DNA of 64,000 nucleotides from Microbacterium testaceum StLB037 (GCF_000202635.1 NC_015125.1:3038001-3102000); one strand, 5' to 3'; counted from the stretch's first letter, positions 1 to 9,230 are shown. Numbers and translations are program-made. The notes: a model not told the origin generated them from the letters alone.

Positions 1-449
1 TCCTGCAGCAGTACCGCGACGGCCTCGGCGTCCCCTTCGTCATGGAGTGGGACGACGAGGTCGCCGGTCAGTTGAACGTGTGGGGCGTGTCCCGCGGTTC
101 GCTCGCCTCGGCGACGATCGGCTACTGGGTCGCCGAGGAGTTCGCGGGGCGGAACATCACGACGATCAGCGTCGCGATGGCCACCGATGTCTGCTTCACC
201 AGCCTGAACCTGCACCGCGTCGAGATCTGCATCCGTCCCGAGAACCACGCGAGTCTCCGCGTCGTCGAAAAGCTCGGGTTCCGGTACGAGGGGCTGCGGC
301 GTCGCTACATCCACATCGACGGTGACTGGCGCGACCACTACGCGTTCGCGCTGGTGCGCGAAGAAGTGCCACACGGCGTGCTCGACCGCTATGAACGGGG
401 TCAGGTGCCGCCGGACGCCGCGCGCATCCCCTCCTCCGACCAGCTCTGA
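1..449 (+). CDS. GNAT-family N-acetyltransferase, RimJ/RimL type, 5-prime partial
   Basis: The reading frame is already open at the left edge (first whole codon at base 3) and ends at TGA 447-449, so the N-terminus lies outside the window. The visible part has the C-terminal half of a GNAT fold: the 'IGYWVAEEFAGRNI' strand-helix, where the acetyl-CoA pyrophosphate loop would be, and the 'NLHRVEICIRPENHASLRVVEKLGFRYEG' region typical of RimJ/RimL and ribosomal-protein Ala N-acetyltransferases (quoted in part; the key elements are N-L-H-R, N-x-x-S and the K-L-G-F turn). The family transfers acetyl from acetyl-CoA to an N-terminal amine in the cytoplasm. The acceptor cannot be told from sequence. 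It is followed after about 66 nt by a co-directional membrane-protein gene. Confidence 0.85.
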   Translation, partial: LQQYRDGLGVPFVMEWDDEVAGQLNVWGVSRGSLASATIGYWVAEEFAGRNITTISVAMATDVCFTSLNLHRVEICIRPENHASLRVVEKLGFRYEGLRRRYIHIDGDWRDHYAFALVREEVPHGVLDRYERGQVPPDAARIPSSDQL

Positions 450-503
450 GCATCTGCGGCGGCGACACGCGCGGGGATGCCGAGCTGTGACCGCCCCGTG
501 ACC

Positions 504-509
504 TACCGT
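504..509 (+). promoter_or_regulatory. Leaderless -10 box (TACCGT) for the 516 gene
   Basis: TACCGT stands exactly 6 nt before the ATG at 516. This matches the TAnnnT-N6-start arrangement seen repeatedly in this window and known for leaderless actinobacterial transcripts. No Shine-Dalgarno sequence is present, which supports 516 as the start. Confidence 0.5.
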
Positions 510-515
510 GTTCAC

Positions 516-1565
516 ATGGGTGGACAGGTTCTCGGTGGCGGGGTGATCGTGTTCGTCGCGGTCGCGCTGTGGCTCGTCTATCTTCTGCCGTCGTGGCAGA
601 GCCGACACCGCTTCACCTCCGCCGAACGCAACGCCGTCCGCCTCAACCAGGCGCTCCGCGTGCTGGCCGAGACCGCCGAGACGCCCCGCGAGGTGCGACT
701 CGAACTCACCGCCCGCACCGCGCACCAGCAGCAGAAGATCGCACGCCAGGTGCAGGCGCACAAGGCCGAGATCGAGCTCGCCGAGGCCAAGGCCCGGCTC
801 GAGGTCGCCCGGCTCGAGAACGCGCGTGATCGCGACCTCGTGAAAGAGCAGCGCGCCGCCGCCCTCGAGCTCGCCCGCGCCGAACGCGCGGCTGCCGTGC
901 ACGTCGCGCGCGCCGAGCGTGCCGCCGCCCTGGAGAAGTCCCGCGCCGAACGCGCCGTCGCCGTCGAGCGCGCCCGCCTCGAGCGTGCCTCCGCGGTGGC
1001 GCAGCCCGAGGCGCGTCGGGCCCGTGCTCGCCGTCGCTTCCGCCTGGCCACCTCCGTCTTCGCCCTTGCCGGCCTGATCTCCGCTGTCGCCGGGACCGTC
1101 ATGGTCGCGACCGGCGCCGGGCCGGTGCTGCTCATCGCGGGACTGACCGGGGTCGTGGCATCCGTTCTCCTCCTTCGCCGGCTGGCGCAGGTGGCCTCGC
1201 GGACGGCCGTGCGACCCGCGGTCGTGGCCGAAGCTCGTGTCGCGCCGGTGGTGCAGGACTTCGCTCCCGCGGCTCCCGCCCCGCGTCAGACGTGGACCCC
1301 TCGCGAGCTCCCGCGTCCGCTCGTCGCGTCGGCAGGCTCCCGTGCCGCCGCGGTGGTGGACGAGCAGCTCGCGCGCGAGGCCCTGCGCGCCGCCGCTCGC
1401 GAGGAGGCTGCGCGCGAGATCGCCGCGGCCCAGGCTCCGACGCCGATCGAGACCGCGCGCCCGGCGGCCGCTCCCTCGCCGTACGCGGCGATGGGGTACG
1501 TCGACGACACCGAGATCGAAGACCACGTCCGCCGGCTGCTCGAGCGGCGCGCTTCGGGGCAGTGA
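516..1565 (+). CDS. Membrane protein with an Ala/Arg/Glu coiled coil (hypothetical)
   Basis: 349 residues from ATG 516. I preferred this start to the upstream in-frame ATG at 477 because a leaderless -10 box ends 6 nt before it and the protein then opens directly with a membrane segment (about residues 6-24, 'GGGVIVFVAVALWLVYLLP'). A long charged heptad-like stretch follows (about 60-170, repeats of 'RAERAAA'-type units), predicted to be a coiled coil. Then come a second hydrophobic hairpin (about 180-230), a proline/alanine-rich linker, and an acidic/basic tail near 'VDDTEIEDHVRRLLERR'. No enzymatic motif is visible. The layout suggests an envelope-anchored structural or division-associated protein, but that is only inference. 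The repeated Ala/Arg/Glu codons are low in complexity. Confidence 0.75.
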   Translation: MGGQVLGGGVIVFVAVALWLVYLLPSWQSRHRFTSAERNAVRLNQALRVLAETAETPREVRLELTARTAHQQQKIARQVQAHKAEIELAEAKARLEVARLENARDRDLVKEQRAAALELARAERAAAVHVARAERAAALEKSRAERAVAVERARLERASAVAQPEARRARARRRFRLATSVFALAGLISAVAGTVMVATGAGPVLLIAGLTGVVASVLLLRRLAQVASRTAVRPAVVAEARVAPVVQDFAPAAPAPRQTWTPRELPRPLVASAGSRAAAVVDEQLAREALRAAAREEAAREIAAAQAPTPIETARPAAAPSPYAAMGYVDDTEIEDHVRRLLERRASGQ

Positions 1566-1657
1566 GCGTCCTCATGCCGTCGGCGGCATGACGCGCCCGG
1601 GCTCCCGGCCGGAGACGGGTTTGGCTCCCGCGGCGTGATAGTGTTGTCGAGTTGTCC

Positions 1658-1730
1658 GGGCCTGTGGCGCAGTTGGTAGCGCGCCTCGTTCGCATCGAGG
1701 AGGTCAGGGGTTCGAATCCCCTCAGGTCCA
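1658..1730 (+). tRNA. tRNA-Ala (anticodon CGC)
   Basis: A complete 73-nt cloverleaf ends in discriminator A1730. The acceptor arm GGGCCTG pairs with CAGGTCC and contains the G3-U70 wobble that is the identity element for alanyl-tRNA synthetase. The anticodon stem CCTCG/CGAGG closes the loop TTCGCAT with anticodon CGC at 1691-1693. The T-loop TTCGAAT is canonical. The 3-prime CCA is not fully encoded (genome continues CCG). It reads the GCG codon, heavily used in this genome. Confidence 0.96.
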
Positions 1731-1742
1731 CCGAACAGCCCT

Positions 1743-1779
1743 CGACGCCCCTCCCTCGGGAGGGGCGTCGTTTGTCTTT
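1743..1779 (+). terminator. Rho-independent terminator after tRNA-Ala
   Basis: A GC-rich stem (CGACGCCCCTCCC at 1743-1755 against GGGAGGGGCGTCG at 1758-1770) is followed by the T-rich run TTTGTCTTT. It lies 13 nt past the tRNA. Confidence 0.85.
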
Positions 1780-1845
1780 CCGGCGCGACGCGCTTGCCGA
1801 TTTCCCGGGAGAATTCCAGGGCTCGCCCGCGCCCGATCGCGTCGA

Positions 1846-1851
1846 TATGAT
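1846..1851 (+). promoter_or_regulatory. Leaderless -10 box (TATGAT)
   Basis: TATGAT is 7 nt upstream of ATG 1859. It also contains the alternative in-frame ATG 1847, which is unlikely to be a start if this is the -10 element. Confidence 0.5.
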
Positions 1852-1858
1852 CCTCGCC

Positions 1859-2341
1859 ATGGCTACGTCCGAAACCGAGCTCCTCGCCCGCGTCGGGGAG
1901 TTGAACAGCCCCGAATCACCGTTCGTGTTCCGCGCCGAGAACGGCCGGATCGTCGGCTCGTGGGATATCGCCCACATCCGATACGTCGCTCCGCTGGGCG
2001 CGGGGCAGATCGACGAGGAGTACTCGATCGAGGTCACGCTCGACCCCGAAACGAGCACCTACGAGGTGCACGAGCAGCAGACCACGAGCGAGCTTAAGGG
2101 CGGCTTCACCGCCGGGGGCGGGTTCCACCTCAGCGGGGGCACCTCCACCTTCCGCGGTTCGCAGACCCGCCGCTCCGCCGGGTTCGTCGCCGGCACGCAC
2201 GTCAGCACGCCGTCGGGCAGCGGCACCAGCGCCGAGTGGTCGTTCGACACCGATCGGATCAAGCAGCCGCTGTACGCCTTCCTCGACCAGAACGGCTGGA
2301 CGAAGAAGAAGGGCTTCTTCGGGCGCCTCTTCGGCGGTTGA
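1859..2341 (+). CDS. Conserved hypothetical protein, 160 aa, Gly/Ser/Thr-rich centre
   Basis: 160 residues from ATG 1859, chosen because a TATGAT box ends 7 nt before it. The open frame extends back into the tRNA, but that part is not coding. The N-terminal half is acidic with a predicted beta pattern ('FVFRAENGRIVGSWDIAHIRY'-like strands). The middle is a Gly/Ser/Thr stretch (about 75-115), and the C-terminus is basic and aromatic ('NGWTKKKGFFGRLFGG'). There is no signal peptide, membrane segment or known catalytic motif. I do not recognise the family. It ends 43 nt before a small membrane-protein gene on the same strand, and the two may be co-transcribed. Confidence 0.65.
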   Translation: MATSETELLARVGELNSPESPFVFRAENGRIVGSWDIAHIRYVAPLGAGQIDEEYSIEVTLDPETSTYEVHEQQTTSELKGGFTAGGGFHLSGGTSTFRGSQTRRSAGFVAGTHVSTPSGSGTSAEWSFDTDRIKQPLYAFLDQNGWTKKKGFFGRLFGG

Positions 2342-2384
2342 GCCGTTACCCGTTTCCTTCACCCTCGATCTCAGGAGACCACCC

Positions 2385-2699
2385 GTGACCACCTCGCAGC
2401 CCGCCCCCGCCGGAACGACCTACCCGGGCAAGACGCTCGGGATCATCGGCCTGATCGTCGCGTTCCCGTTCAACCTCATCGGGCTCATCCTGTCCATCAT
2501 CGCGCTGGTGCAGTCCAAGCGCGCCGGCTACAAGAACACGCCCGCGGTCATCGGCATCATCGTCGGAGCCGTGCTCCTGGTCGGGTCCGTCATCGTGCTG
2601 ATCGTCCTGATCGCCGTCTTCGGCAACCTGATCGCCCAGTGCGCGGATCTCGGTTCGGGCACGCACTACGTCAACGGTGTGACCTACACCTGCTCCTGA
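2385..2699 (+). CDS. Small two-helix membrane protein (DUF4190-like)
   Basis: 104 residues starting at GTG 2385 behind an AGGAG ribosome site. A short Pro/Thr-rich N-terminus is followed by two hydrophobic segments (about 19-42 and 52-80) joined by the basic loop 'VQSKRAGYKN', as in DUF4190-type actinobacterial proteins. A small exterior tail has two cysteines ('CADLG...TYTC') that could form a disulfide. No function is known for the family. The last 16 bp overlap the convergent VOC gene. Confidence 0.75.
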   Translation: MTTSQPAPAGTTYPGKTLGIIGLIVAFPFNLIGLILSIIALVQSKRAGYKNTPAVIGIIVGAVLLVGSVIVLIVLIAVFGNLIAQCADLGSGTHYVNGVTYTCS

Positions 2700-3130
2700 T
2701 CGGCGTTGCCCTCGGCCCACCCACCCGGAGCCGCGATGTTGAACATCCAGGCGACACCCCAGGGATCCACGATCTCGCCGTAGAGGTCGCCCCAGACCTG
2801 CTTCTCGAGGGGCTGGGCGACCTGGGCGCCGCGCTCGACGAAGCGGTCGTAGAAGCCGCGGACGCGGTCGAGCTCATCGCTCATGAAGGCGGCGTGCACG
2901 CGGCTCTTGCCCCAGCCCTCGGCGGGCTCCTCGAAGCCGTCAGCGCCCATGACGGTGAAGCCGTCGGCGCGAAGCTCCGAGTGCATCACGCCGTCGGCGG
3001 GAGCGTCGGGGATGCCGAAGTCGGCGAAGGTGTTGATCGTCAGCTCGCCGCCGAACACCGAATGGTAGAAGGTCATCGCCTCGCGGGCGGCGCCGGCGAA
3101 CGAGACGTACACAACGAGGGTGGTCGACAT
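2684..3130 (-). CDS. VOC / PhnB-like glyoxalase-fold protein
   Basis: 148 residues. ATG at 3130 is preceded by a GAGAAGGA ribosome site. The N-terminal motif '[20 protein letters not shown]' and the later '[13 protein letters not shown]' are the signatures of PhnB-like vicinal-oxygen-chelate proteins: two beta-alpha-beta-beta-beta modules in one chain. Members bind a metal or act in antibiotic resistance or methyl transfer, but most PhnB-like proteins have no assigned reaction and none is claimed here. It is cytoplasmic (no signal peptide). The gene converges on the small membrane-protein gene, with the two 3-prime ends overlapping by 16 bp. Confidence 0.85.
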
Positions 3131-3240
3131 CGAGGCATCCTTCTCCGTGGGGGATCTGCCCTCACCCTAGACCGGCCCCATTCTCGGCGGGAAGACCCGG
3201 ATATGCTCGGGCAAAGCCCGCTCGCCCCCAGGGAGATGTC

Positions 3241-3996
3241 ATGATCCTCGCCCACGACGTGTCGGGCTCCGGCCCGCTGCTGGTCCTCCTGCACGGCATC
3301 ACCGAAGACCGCCGCAGCTGGGATCCGGTCGATTTCACCGACGGCTTCACGGTCGTGCGGGTCGACCTGCGCGGGCACGGGGCATCAGCCGCCGAAGAAC
3401 CGTACGACATCCCCACGCTCGCGACCGACGTGCACGACACCCTCGCGCAGCTCGCCGAGAACGACGTGATCCCCGGGGAACTGCCGGTGATCGTCGGCCA
3501 CTCGATGGGCGGGATCGTCGCGACGGCGTACGGCGCGCTCTTCCCCGCGCGGGCGATCGTCAACGTGGACCAGCCTCTCCAGCTCGCGGGCATGCAGGGC
3601 CAGGTGCAGCAGGCGGAGGGGATGCTCCGCGGGGCGGACTTCCCGCTGTTCATCCACGGCATGTTCGCGCAGATGGCGGGCGGCCTGGATGCCGAGGAGC
3701 TGGCGCGGGTGAATGGCATCCGGTCTCCGAGGCAGGACGTCGTCCTCGGGATGTGGCGGCCGCTTCTCGAGGACTCACCCGAAGAACTGGCGGCGCTCGT
3801 GAGCGGTCTGACGAGGATCCCGGAGGACGTCCCGTACCTCGTGATCACGGGTCTCGATGCCGGGCCAGAGTACGCGGCGTGGCTGCAGCGGGAGATCCCG
3901 CAGGCCGTCCAGGAGGTCTGGCAGCCGCCGACCCACTACCCGCACCTCGTCGACCCGGCACGGTTCGTCGAGCGCGTCGAGGCTTTCGTCCGCTGA
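3241..3996 (+). CDS. Alpha/beta-fold hydrolase
   Basis: 251 residues, ATG 3241 behind AGGGAGAT. The protein has the complete alpha/beta hydrolase pattern: oxyanion-hole HG at 18-19 ('LLHGI'), the 'RGHG' turn near 44-47, nucleophile Ser88 in 'GHSMGG', a likely acid Asp206 in 'VITGLDAG', and catalytic His235 in 'HYPHLVDP'. It resembles cytoplasmic esterase/lactonase-like members, and the substrate cannot be inferred. The next gene (TPR protein) starts 52 nt downstream on the same strand, so a two-gene transcript is possible. Confidence 0.88.
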
Positions 3997-4048
3997 ACGC
4001 ACCGCGACCCGCTGAGGGTTCGGTGGGTCGGGACACGGGAGGGTCACC

Positions 4049-6658
4049 ATGGACTTCGCCGGCGAGATCGAGAGAGCGCTCACCCTCATCGACGAGGGGG
4101 AGCAGGGCTCCGCGCGCGCTCTGCTGATGGGTCTGCTCGCCTCGGCGACACCCGCTCGGGATGCCGCGGAGGCGACCGCGATCGCCGAGGCGACGGCGGT
4201 CCTCGTGGAGCTGGATGTCGTCGTCGAACCCGACGCTCGGATCGACGAGCACCTCGAGCGGATGCGCCGGCTCACGGAGGGGTTCGACGACGAGACCACG
4301 AGCGAGGCACGCGCGAGAGCGGAACTCGGTCGCGTCGAGTTCGTGCACGGCCTCGACGACGTCGACCCCGTCGTGCACGTGCGGGTGCTCCAGCACGCGC
4401 TCGACCTCGACGAAGCCCATCAGCTGTCGCCCTACGCGGGCGTGCGCCGGGTGGGGGCGGAGGCGGCTCTCACCGCGCAGATGATCCGACGGTGGCTCGG
4501 ACAGGATGCCGACTCGATCGCCTCCGCTCTGGACGCGCTGGCGTTCCGGCTCGGTGGAGAGAGCGACCCGCGATTGTCCGCGATCCGCATCGAGGCGATG
4601 GTCACGTCGTCGCGCCTGCGGATCGAGAACGGTCGCGACCTCACCGGCGTGGCCGAGATGCTGAGGATCGCCATCGACGAGTCCCTCCGGAGTCCGGAGG
4701 CGGACGGTTGGGGCCTCGACGCCGCGCTTCTCCGGGCGGATCTGGCGATCGCCGATGGAGAGAGCCCGCGTGAGGCCATCGCCGAAGCGCGACGGCTCCT
4801 CGCGGAAGACCCCTGGCCGCACACCCCCGCTCGCGCCGCTCGGGCGGCGCGGCACCTTCGCCGCCTTCTCGACCGCCTCGACCCGGACGACCGGGACGCG
4901 GTGGCGGCGGAGGAGTGGCCACGGTTGCTCGAGCGGTACAGGGAGGACACGGACGCAGAGACGCGCTCCGTCGCCCTGGCCGAGCTGCTGCGGGACGTCG
5001 GCTCCTCCCCGGAGGTCACGGCATCCGGACTCGCCCTCTTGCGGCAGGCGGATGCGACCTTCCGCGCGGACGGCGACCCCGCGTCCGCCCTCGCGCGGTT
5101 CGGCGTCGTCGCGAAGATCGCCGCTGCCCTCGGACATCCCGAAGGCTCAGGGTCGGTGCGTGATGCGGCGGAAGCGGTGCGGGTGTCGGTCGCCGCGGAA
5201 GAACGATTCGCCGCGCTGTGGGATGACCCCCAAACCGTGCCGGTCATGGCGTCTCTGGTCCTCGATCGGGCCCTGCGCCTCGCCGACCTCGGCCGCTCCG
5301 ACGAGGCCCTGGACGCACTCGCGCGGGTCGTGGCGACGGCCCGTGCCGCCGGGAATGACACGGCGCGGCTCGAGCGGGCGCAGGCCGCGTACTGGACGGG
5401 GCGGTTGCTGCGGGAGACGGGCGACGTCGTGGCATCCCGTCGGTCTCTCGACGAGATCGTGCGCGAGTTCGGCGATGACCGGTCGGGAGATGTCCGCGTC
5501 TGGGCGGCGAACGCCCTGTGGTCGGCGTGGCGCTCCGACCGCGTCGATGCGGAGGAAGCGGGGAACCTCCGCCAGGTCTTCGCGGATCGTTTCGCGGACG
5601 ATCCCGACGTGCGGATCCGACGCCTGCACGCCTCGGGGAAGCTCGGCGAAGCGGTCATCGTTCACGAGAGGGGCGACACCGCCCACGCGATCGCCCTGCT
5701 GAACGACATCGTCGCGCGATTCGGGGATGCCGATGACGCCGACATCCAGGACACGGTGCGCCGCGCCCGAGAGAACCTCCACATCCTCTCGCTGTCCTCG
5801 GCAGCGGCGGACGCGGACGACGAGGCCGCCGCCCGGTATCGGTCCGTGCGGGATCGGCTGTACGCGGCGGACGAGTTCGCGGAGCGCGGTCGGATCGCCG
5901 AGGCCGAGCAGCGGTGGAGGGCCGTCATCGACGAGACGGCGGGGACCGAGGACCTTGATCTTGCGATGCTGCGACTGGCCGCCCTCGACGCCTGGGCCGG
6001 GTGGGTCGAGGAAGCGGGCTCGTGGGAGCAGCTCGCCGCGCTCGCGCGCCAGGCGACGATCGTCCGCGCGGGCTCCGACGCGCGCGCCGAACGGGTGCGC
6101 GCCCGTGCGTATCTGCGCCTCGGAATCGCCCTCGGCAGGCTCGGCGATCCACGCGGCGCGATCCAGGCCTACGAGGCGCTCGACGCGCTCGCTGCCGGTT
6201 CGTCGGACGGGGAGATCGCGACGACGCGCCAGCGAGCGGTCTACAACCGCGCCGTGACGATCGACGACCTCGGTGACGGCCTCGCGGCGCTCGCCGCGTA
6301 CGAGCACGCGGTCGCGGTCCACGGGCAGGCACTGGCGACGACGAGTGGACGGCTGCGGTGCGCGAAAGCCCTCCGCAACCAGGCGCTGATCTTCGCCGGG
6401 CTCGGCCGCGTCGCGGAGGCGGCGGGCGCTCACCGCCGTGTCCTCGACCTGGCGGCGGGCTCGACCGACCCGCAGCTTCTCGAGCGCGTGAGGAAGTCGA
6501 CCTTCGATCTCGCGGCCGCATTCGCCACCCTTGGCGATCATGCCTCCGCGGCGAGCACGTACGCCTGGATACGGTCCGCACCGCACCTCGGGTTCTCCTC
6601 GGACGAGACCCGGACGGCCGCGCGCGCCGAGAAGCAGGCGCGCCGACTCTCGCGCTGA
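4049..6658 (+). CDS. Large TPR-like repeat protein (hypothetical)
   Basis: 869 residues, ATG 4049 behind GGGAGGG. The whole chain is helical and built from degenerate tetratricopeptide-like pairs. Clear TPR-type units occur near the C-terminus ('LRLGIALGRLGDPRGAIQAY', 'YNRAVTIDDLGDGLAALAAY', 'RNQALIFAGLGRVAEAAGAH') with the usual small residues at positions 8, 20 and 27. No catalytic domain, HTH, membrane segment or signal peptide is visible. Such proteins are scaffolds for protein-protein contacts in the cytoplasm. Partners are unknown, and it is not embedded in a recognisable system. GC and codon use match the surroundings. Confidence 0.8.
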   Translation: MDFAGEIERALTLIDEGEQGSARALLMGLLASATPARDAAEATAIAEATAVLVELDVVVEPDARIDEHLERMRRLTEGFDDETTSEARARAELGRVEFVHGLDDVDPVVHVRVLQHALDLDEAHQLSPYAGVRRVGAEAALTAQMIRRWLGQDADSIASALDALAFRLGGESDPRLSAIRIEAMVTSSRLRIENGRDLTGVAEMLRIAIDESLRSPEADGWGLDAALLRADLAIADGESPREAIAEARRLLAEDPWPHTPARAARAARHLRRLLDRLDPDDRDAVAAEEWPRLLERYREDTDAETRSVALAELLRDVGSSPEVTASGLALLRQADATFRADGDPASALARFGVVAKIAAALGHPEGSGSVRDAAEAVRVSVAAEERFAALWDDPQTVPVMASLVLDRALRLADLGRSDEALDALARVVATARAAGNDTARLERAQAAYWTGRLLRETGDVVASRRSLDEIVREFGDDRSGDVRVWAANALWSAWRSDRVDAEEAGNLRQVFADRFADDPDVRIRRLHASGKLGEAVIVHERGDTAHAIALLNDIVARFGDADDADIQDTVRRARENLHILSLSSAAADADDEAAARYRSVRDRLYAADEFAERGRIAEAEQRWRAVIDETAGTEDLDLAMLRLAALDAWAGWVEEAGSWEQLAALARQATIVRAGSDARAERVRARAYLRLGIALGRLGDPRGAIQAYEALDALAAGSSDGEIATTRQRAVYNRAVTIDDLGDGLAALAAYEHAVAVHGQALATTSGRLRCAKALRNQALIFAGLGRVAEAAGAHRRVLDLAAGSTDPQLLERVRKSTFDLAAAFATLGDHASAASTYAWIRSAPHLGFSSDETRTAARAEKQARRLSR

Positions 6659-6747
6659 ACAGTCCTGCCCAGGGACCGTACGGGCGGTCCGTCCGGGAGC
6701 GCTCGCCCCGGGCCGGATCCGGCGCCGGGGGAGCGGCATCCGTCCCT

Positions 6748-8334
6748 CTAGGCCCCCTGGAACGACCGCAACTGCGCGAGCAGGCTCGGCGCGTTCGCGT
6801 CGAAGCGCTTTCCGCCCAGCACCACGCCGACCGCGAGCACGAGGAGACCCAGAACGGGGCCCACCACGAAGGCGATCCATCCCGCCACGCTCGATCCGCC
6901 GAACGTCGCGATCGCCGCGGGGATCACCGCCGGGAGGCCGATCACCGCGACGAGAGCCCAGCACGCGAAGAACGTGAGGAACATCGAGAACGACGATCCC
7001 GGCACGCGCTTGAACGGCGAGTCACCCGGGGCCGGTGTGGGGACCACGAGGAACGCAGAGCTCACGGCACTGACGCCGAAGCCGATGAGCGTCAGCCCGA
7101 GGGACGCCCCGAGCACGGGCGGGAGCAGGTCCCAGCGGCCCGAGAGCCCGAGGGTGACGAGATCCACGATCACGATGAGCGGGATCGTGATGCTCGCGAC
7201 GCCCAGCGTGCGTCCGAGCCGGTCGGCGCGACCCCGGATACCGGTCTGCATCACGGTCGCGAAAGCCGTGCCGTCGTACGAGATGTCCGAGTAGGGGAGC
7301 ACTCCCGCGAAGAACCCGACCAGCAGGCCCGACAGAGCGAAGAACGGTCCGCTGACGTCCCACTGCGAATAGATGAGCACGAGGATCGGCGCGAAGGGGA
7401 TGAGCAGCAACTGCCGGATGTAGCGCAGATCGCGGGTCCACGACGTGAGCGAGCGCGCCCAGGTGGCGCCGACGGGACTCGACGGCATGACGCCGAACCA
7501 GCCGAGCGAGCCCGTCTTGCGTTTCGCGGTCGACCGGGCGGGAGGGGCGATGACGGATGCCGAGAGGTTGCGGAACCACAGCACCCACAGCACGGCGAGG
7601 GTGGCGACGGCGATCAAGAACTTCAGGATCGCGGTCAACCACGACCCGGTCGCGAGGTCGCCGGGCACCGCCCAGGCGGCACCGACCGGTGTCCACGAGA
7701 TGGCCCCCACGAGGGACTCGAGCTGCAGGCCCTGTTCGGTGGCGGACTCGACCGCGTTCAGGATGCCGATGAGCAGGGGACTGGCGAAGATGACCAGCGC
7801 GAACGCGAGCAGTCCGATGAGCTCCTTCGTGCGGCGGCCCCCACCGATTCCGGATGCCAGCGCGGCGACCGTGCGCGACGCGACGACGCAGATGAGCACC
7901 CCGATCGGCACGCACACGATCGCGGCGATCGCCGCCACCGGCTCGTGCGCCCACACGAGGAAGGTGAGCAGGCTCGCCACGACCGTCGCGATGCCGCCGA
8001 CGCCGGTCAGCCCGCCCGCGGTGATCGCGATCATCATCTGCGTGGTGGTGAGCGGGAAGGGGGCGAGCTTGGCCGGGTCCAGGGTCGTGTCGACGCCGGT
8101 CGCGAAGATCGGCCCGAGCACCCAGCCGAGGATGAGTACGGCACCGGCCGCGGTGACCGCCGAACGGGCGACGTCGAAGTCGAGGGTCCCGACGAAGAAC
8201 AGACCCACCCCGGCGAACAGCAGCATCCAGAGCGCACCGAGCACCCCGAAGATGAACCCGACGAGCTGCATCGGGCTGCGCGCGAGCGTGTTGCCGAGGA
8301 CGCGGAAACGGATCCTCAGGACTGTCGCAACCAC
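6748..8334 (-). CDS. ABC transporter permease (ABC-2-like, multi-spanning)
   Basis: 528 residues starting at GTG 8334. At least ten hydrophobic segments are spread over the chain (for example near 'LVGFIFGVLGALWMLLFAG', 'AVLILGWVLGPIF', and the C-terminal 'WIAFVVGPVLGLLVLAVGVV'). No periplasmic domain or ATPase motif is present. The start overlaps the 3-prime end of the ATPase gene by 19 bp, so the two form one operon and presumably one exporter complex. The substrate is unknown; related two-gene units in actinobacteria are annotated only as transporters. Confidence 0.85.
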   Translation of the reverse strand: MVATVLRIRFRVLGNTLARSPMQLVGFIFGVLGALWMLLFAGVGLFFVGTLDFDVARSAVTAAGAVLILGWVLGPIFATGVDTTLDPAKLAPFPLTTTQMMIAITAGGLTGVGGIATVVASLLTFLVWAHEPVAAIAAIVCVPIGVLICVVASRTVAALASGIGGGRRTKELIGLLAFALVIFASPLLIGILNAVESATEQGLQLESLVGAISWTPVGAAWAVPGDLATGSWLTAILKFLIAVATLAVLWVLWFRNLSASVIAPPARSTAKRKTGSLGWFGVMPSSPVGATWARSLTSWTRDLRYIRQLLLIPFAPILVLIYSQWDVSGPFFALSGLLVGFFAGVLPYSDISYDGTAFATVMQTGIRGRADRLGRTLGVASITIPLIVIVDLVTLGLSGRWDLLPPVLGASLGLTLIGFGVSAVSSAFLVVPTPAPGDSPFKRVPGSSFSMFLTFFACWALVAVIGLPAVIPAAIATFGGSSVAGWIAFVVGPVLGLLVLAVGVVLGGKRFDANAPSLLAQLRSFQGA

Positions 8335-9146
8335 TGCGGCCCCTCCGCGTGGTGGCGTCCGCCGACGAGCTCGACGAAACGGTCCTGCAGGGTCTTTCCG
8401 GCGCGCACCTCATCGACGGTCCCGGATGCCAGCAGCCGGCCCTGCGCGATGACGGCGACGTGGTCGCACATGCGCTGCACGAGATCCATCGAGTGGCTCG
8501 ACACGATGACCGTGCCCCCGGACGCGGTGTAGCCGCGGAGGATGTCCTCGATGTTCGCCGCCGAGACGGGGTCCACCGACTCGAAGGGCTCGTCGAGCAC
8601 CAGCAGGCGCGGCGCGTGCACGAGGGCGCAGGCGAGCGCGACCTTCTTGGTCATGCCGGCGGAGTAGTCCACGACGGGAGTCCCCGCGGCCTCGGTGAGG
8701 TCCATGATCCGCAGCAGGTCGGCCGCGCGGGTGGCGACCTCGTCGCGCGAAAGACCGAACATCATGCCGGTGTAGGTGACGAGCTGCTCACCCGTGAGAC
8801 GGTCGAACAGCCGGACGCCGTCGGCGAGGTTGCCGATGAGCTTCTTGGCCTCGACCGGCTGCGCCCACACGTCGACGCCGTGGATGCGCACCGTGCCAGC
8901 GTCGGGCCGGAGGAGCCCCGTGGCCATCGACAGGGTGGTCGTCTTCCCGGCGCCGTTGGGGCCGACCAGGCCGTAGAACGAGCCCGCGGGAACGCGCAGG
9001 TCGAGACCCGCGACGGCGGTCTTCTCGCCGAAGCGCTTCACGAGACCGGTGATGTCCATCGCGGGGAGGGAATCGGTCGGCGTCGGGGGAGCGACCCCGT
9101 CGGGCAGGGCGGAGGGCGGCGGCACGGCGCTCGGGGAGTCGGTCAC
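8316..9146 (-). CDS. ABC transporter ATP-binding protein
   Basis: 276 residues. Walker A GPNGAGKTT is at 62-70 and Walker B 'LLVLDEP' at 181-187. The signature loop is 'YSAGMTKK' (about 161-168), the SxGMxKR/K variant usual in ABC-2 and sodium-exporter-type ATPases rather than LSGGQ. The first about 28 residues are a Pro/Ser/Thr-rich extension before the ATPase core begins at 'MDITGLVKRFG'. GTG 9146 lies 6 nt after a TAGGTT box, indicating a leaderless start. It hydrolyses ATP at the inner face of the membrane for the permease encoded next. Confidence 0.93.
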   Translation of the reverse strand: MTDSPSAVPPPSALPDGVAPPTPTDSLPAMDITGLVKRFGEKTAVAGLDLRVPAGSFYGLVGPNGAGKTTTLSMATGLLRPDAGTVRIHGVDVWAQPVEAKKLIGNLADGVRLFDRLTGEQLVTYTGMMFGLSRDEVATRAADLLRIMDLTEAAGTPVVDYSAGMTKKVALACALVHAPRLLVLDEPFESVDPVSAANIEDILRGYTASGGTVIVSSHSMDLVQRMCDHVAVIAQGRLLASGTVDEVRAGKTLQDRFVELVGGRHHAEGPQWLRQS

Positions 9147-9152
9147 GATCTG

Positions 9153-9158
9153 AACCTA
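9153..9158 (-). promoter_or_regulatory. Leaderless -10 box (TAGGTT) for the ABC-2 operon
   Basis: On the minus strand TAGGTT is followed by 6 nt and then GTG 9146. No Shine-Dalgarno sequence precedes the start. Confidence 0.55.
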
Positions 9159-9230
9159 TCGGTCGGTCTGCCTCGGTGCGAGGTTCCTGCGCGGGACGGC
9201 CGAGGGTGTCCGGGCCGGCCGTGGAGCCCG

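Noticed and set aside
1652..1858. N-terminal extension of the 160-aa protein through the tRNA
   Set aside because: The extension is the translated tRNA and terminator; a leaderless box fixes the start at 1859.
6358..8532. 724-codon plus-strand frame opposite the ABC-2 permease
   Set aside because: Low-complexity Arg/Glu/Asp composition with no domain; the minus-strand membrane protein and coupled ATPase are convincing.
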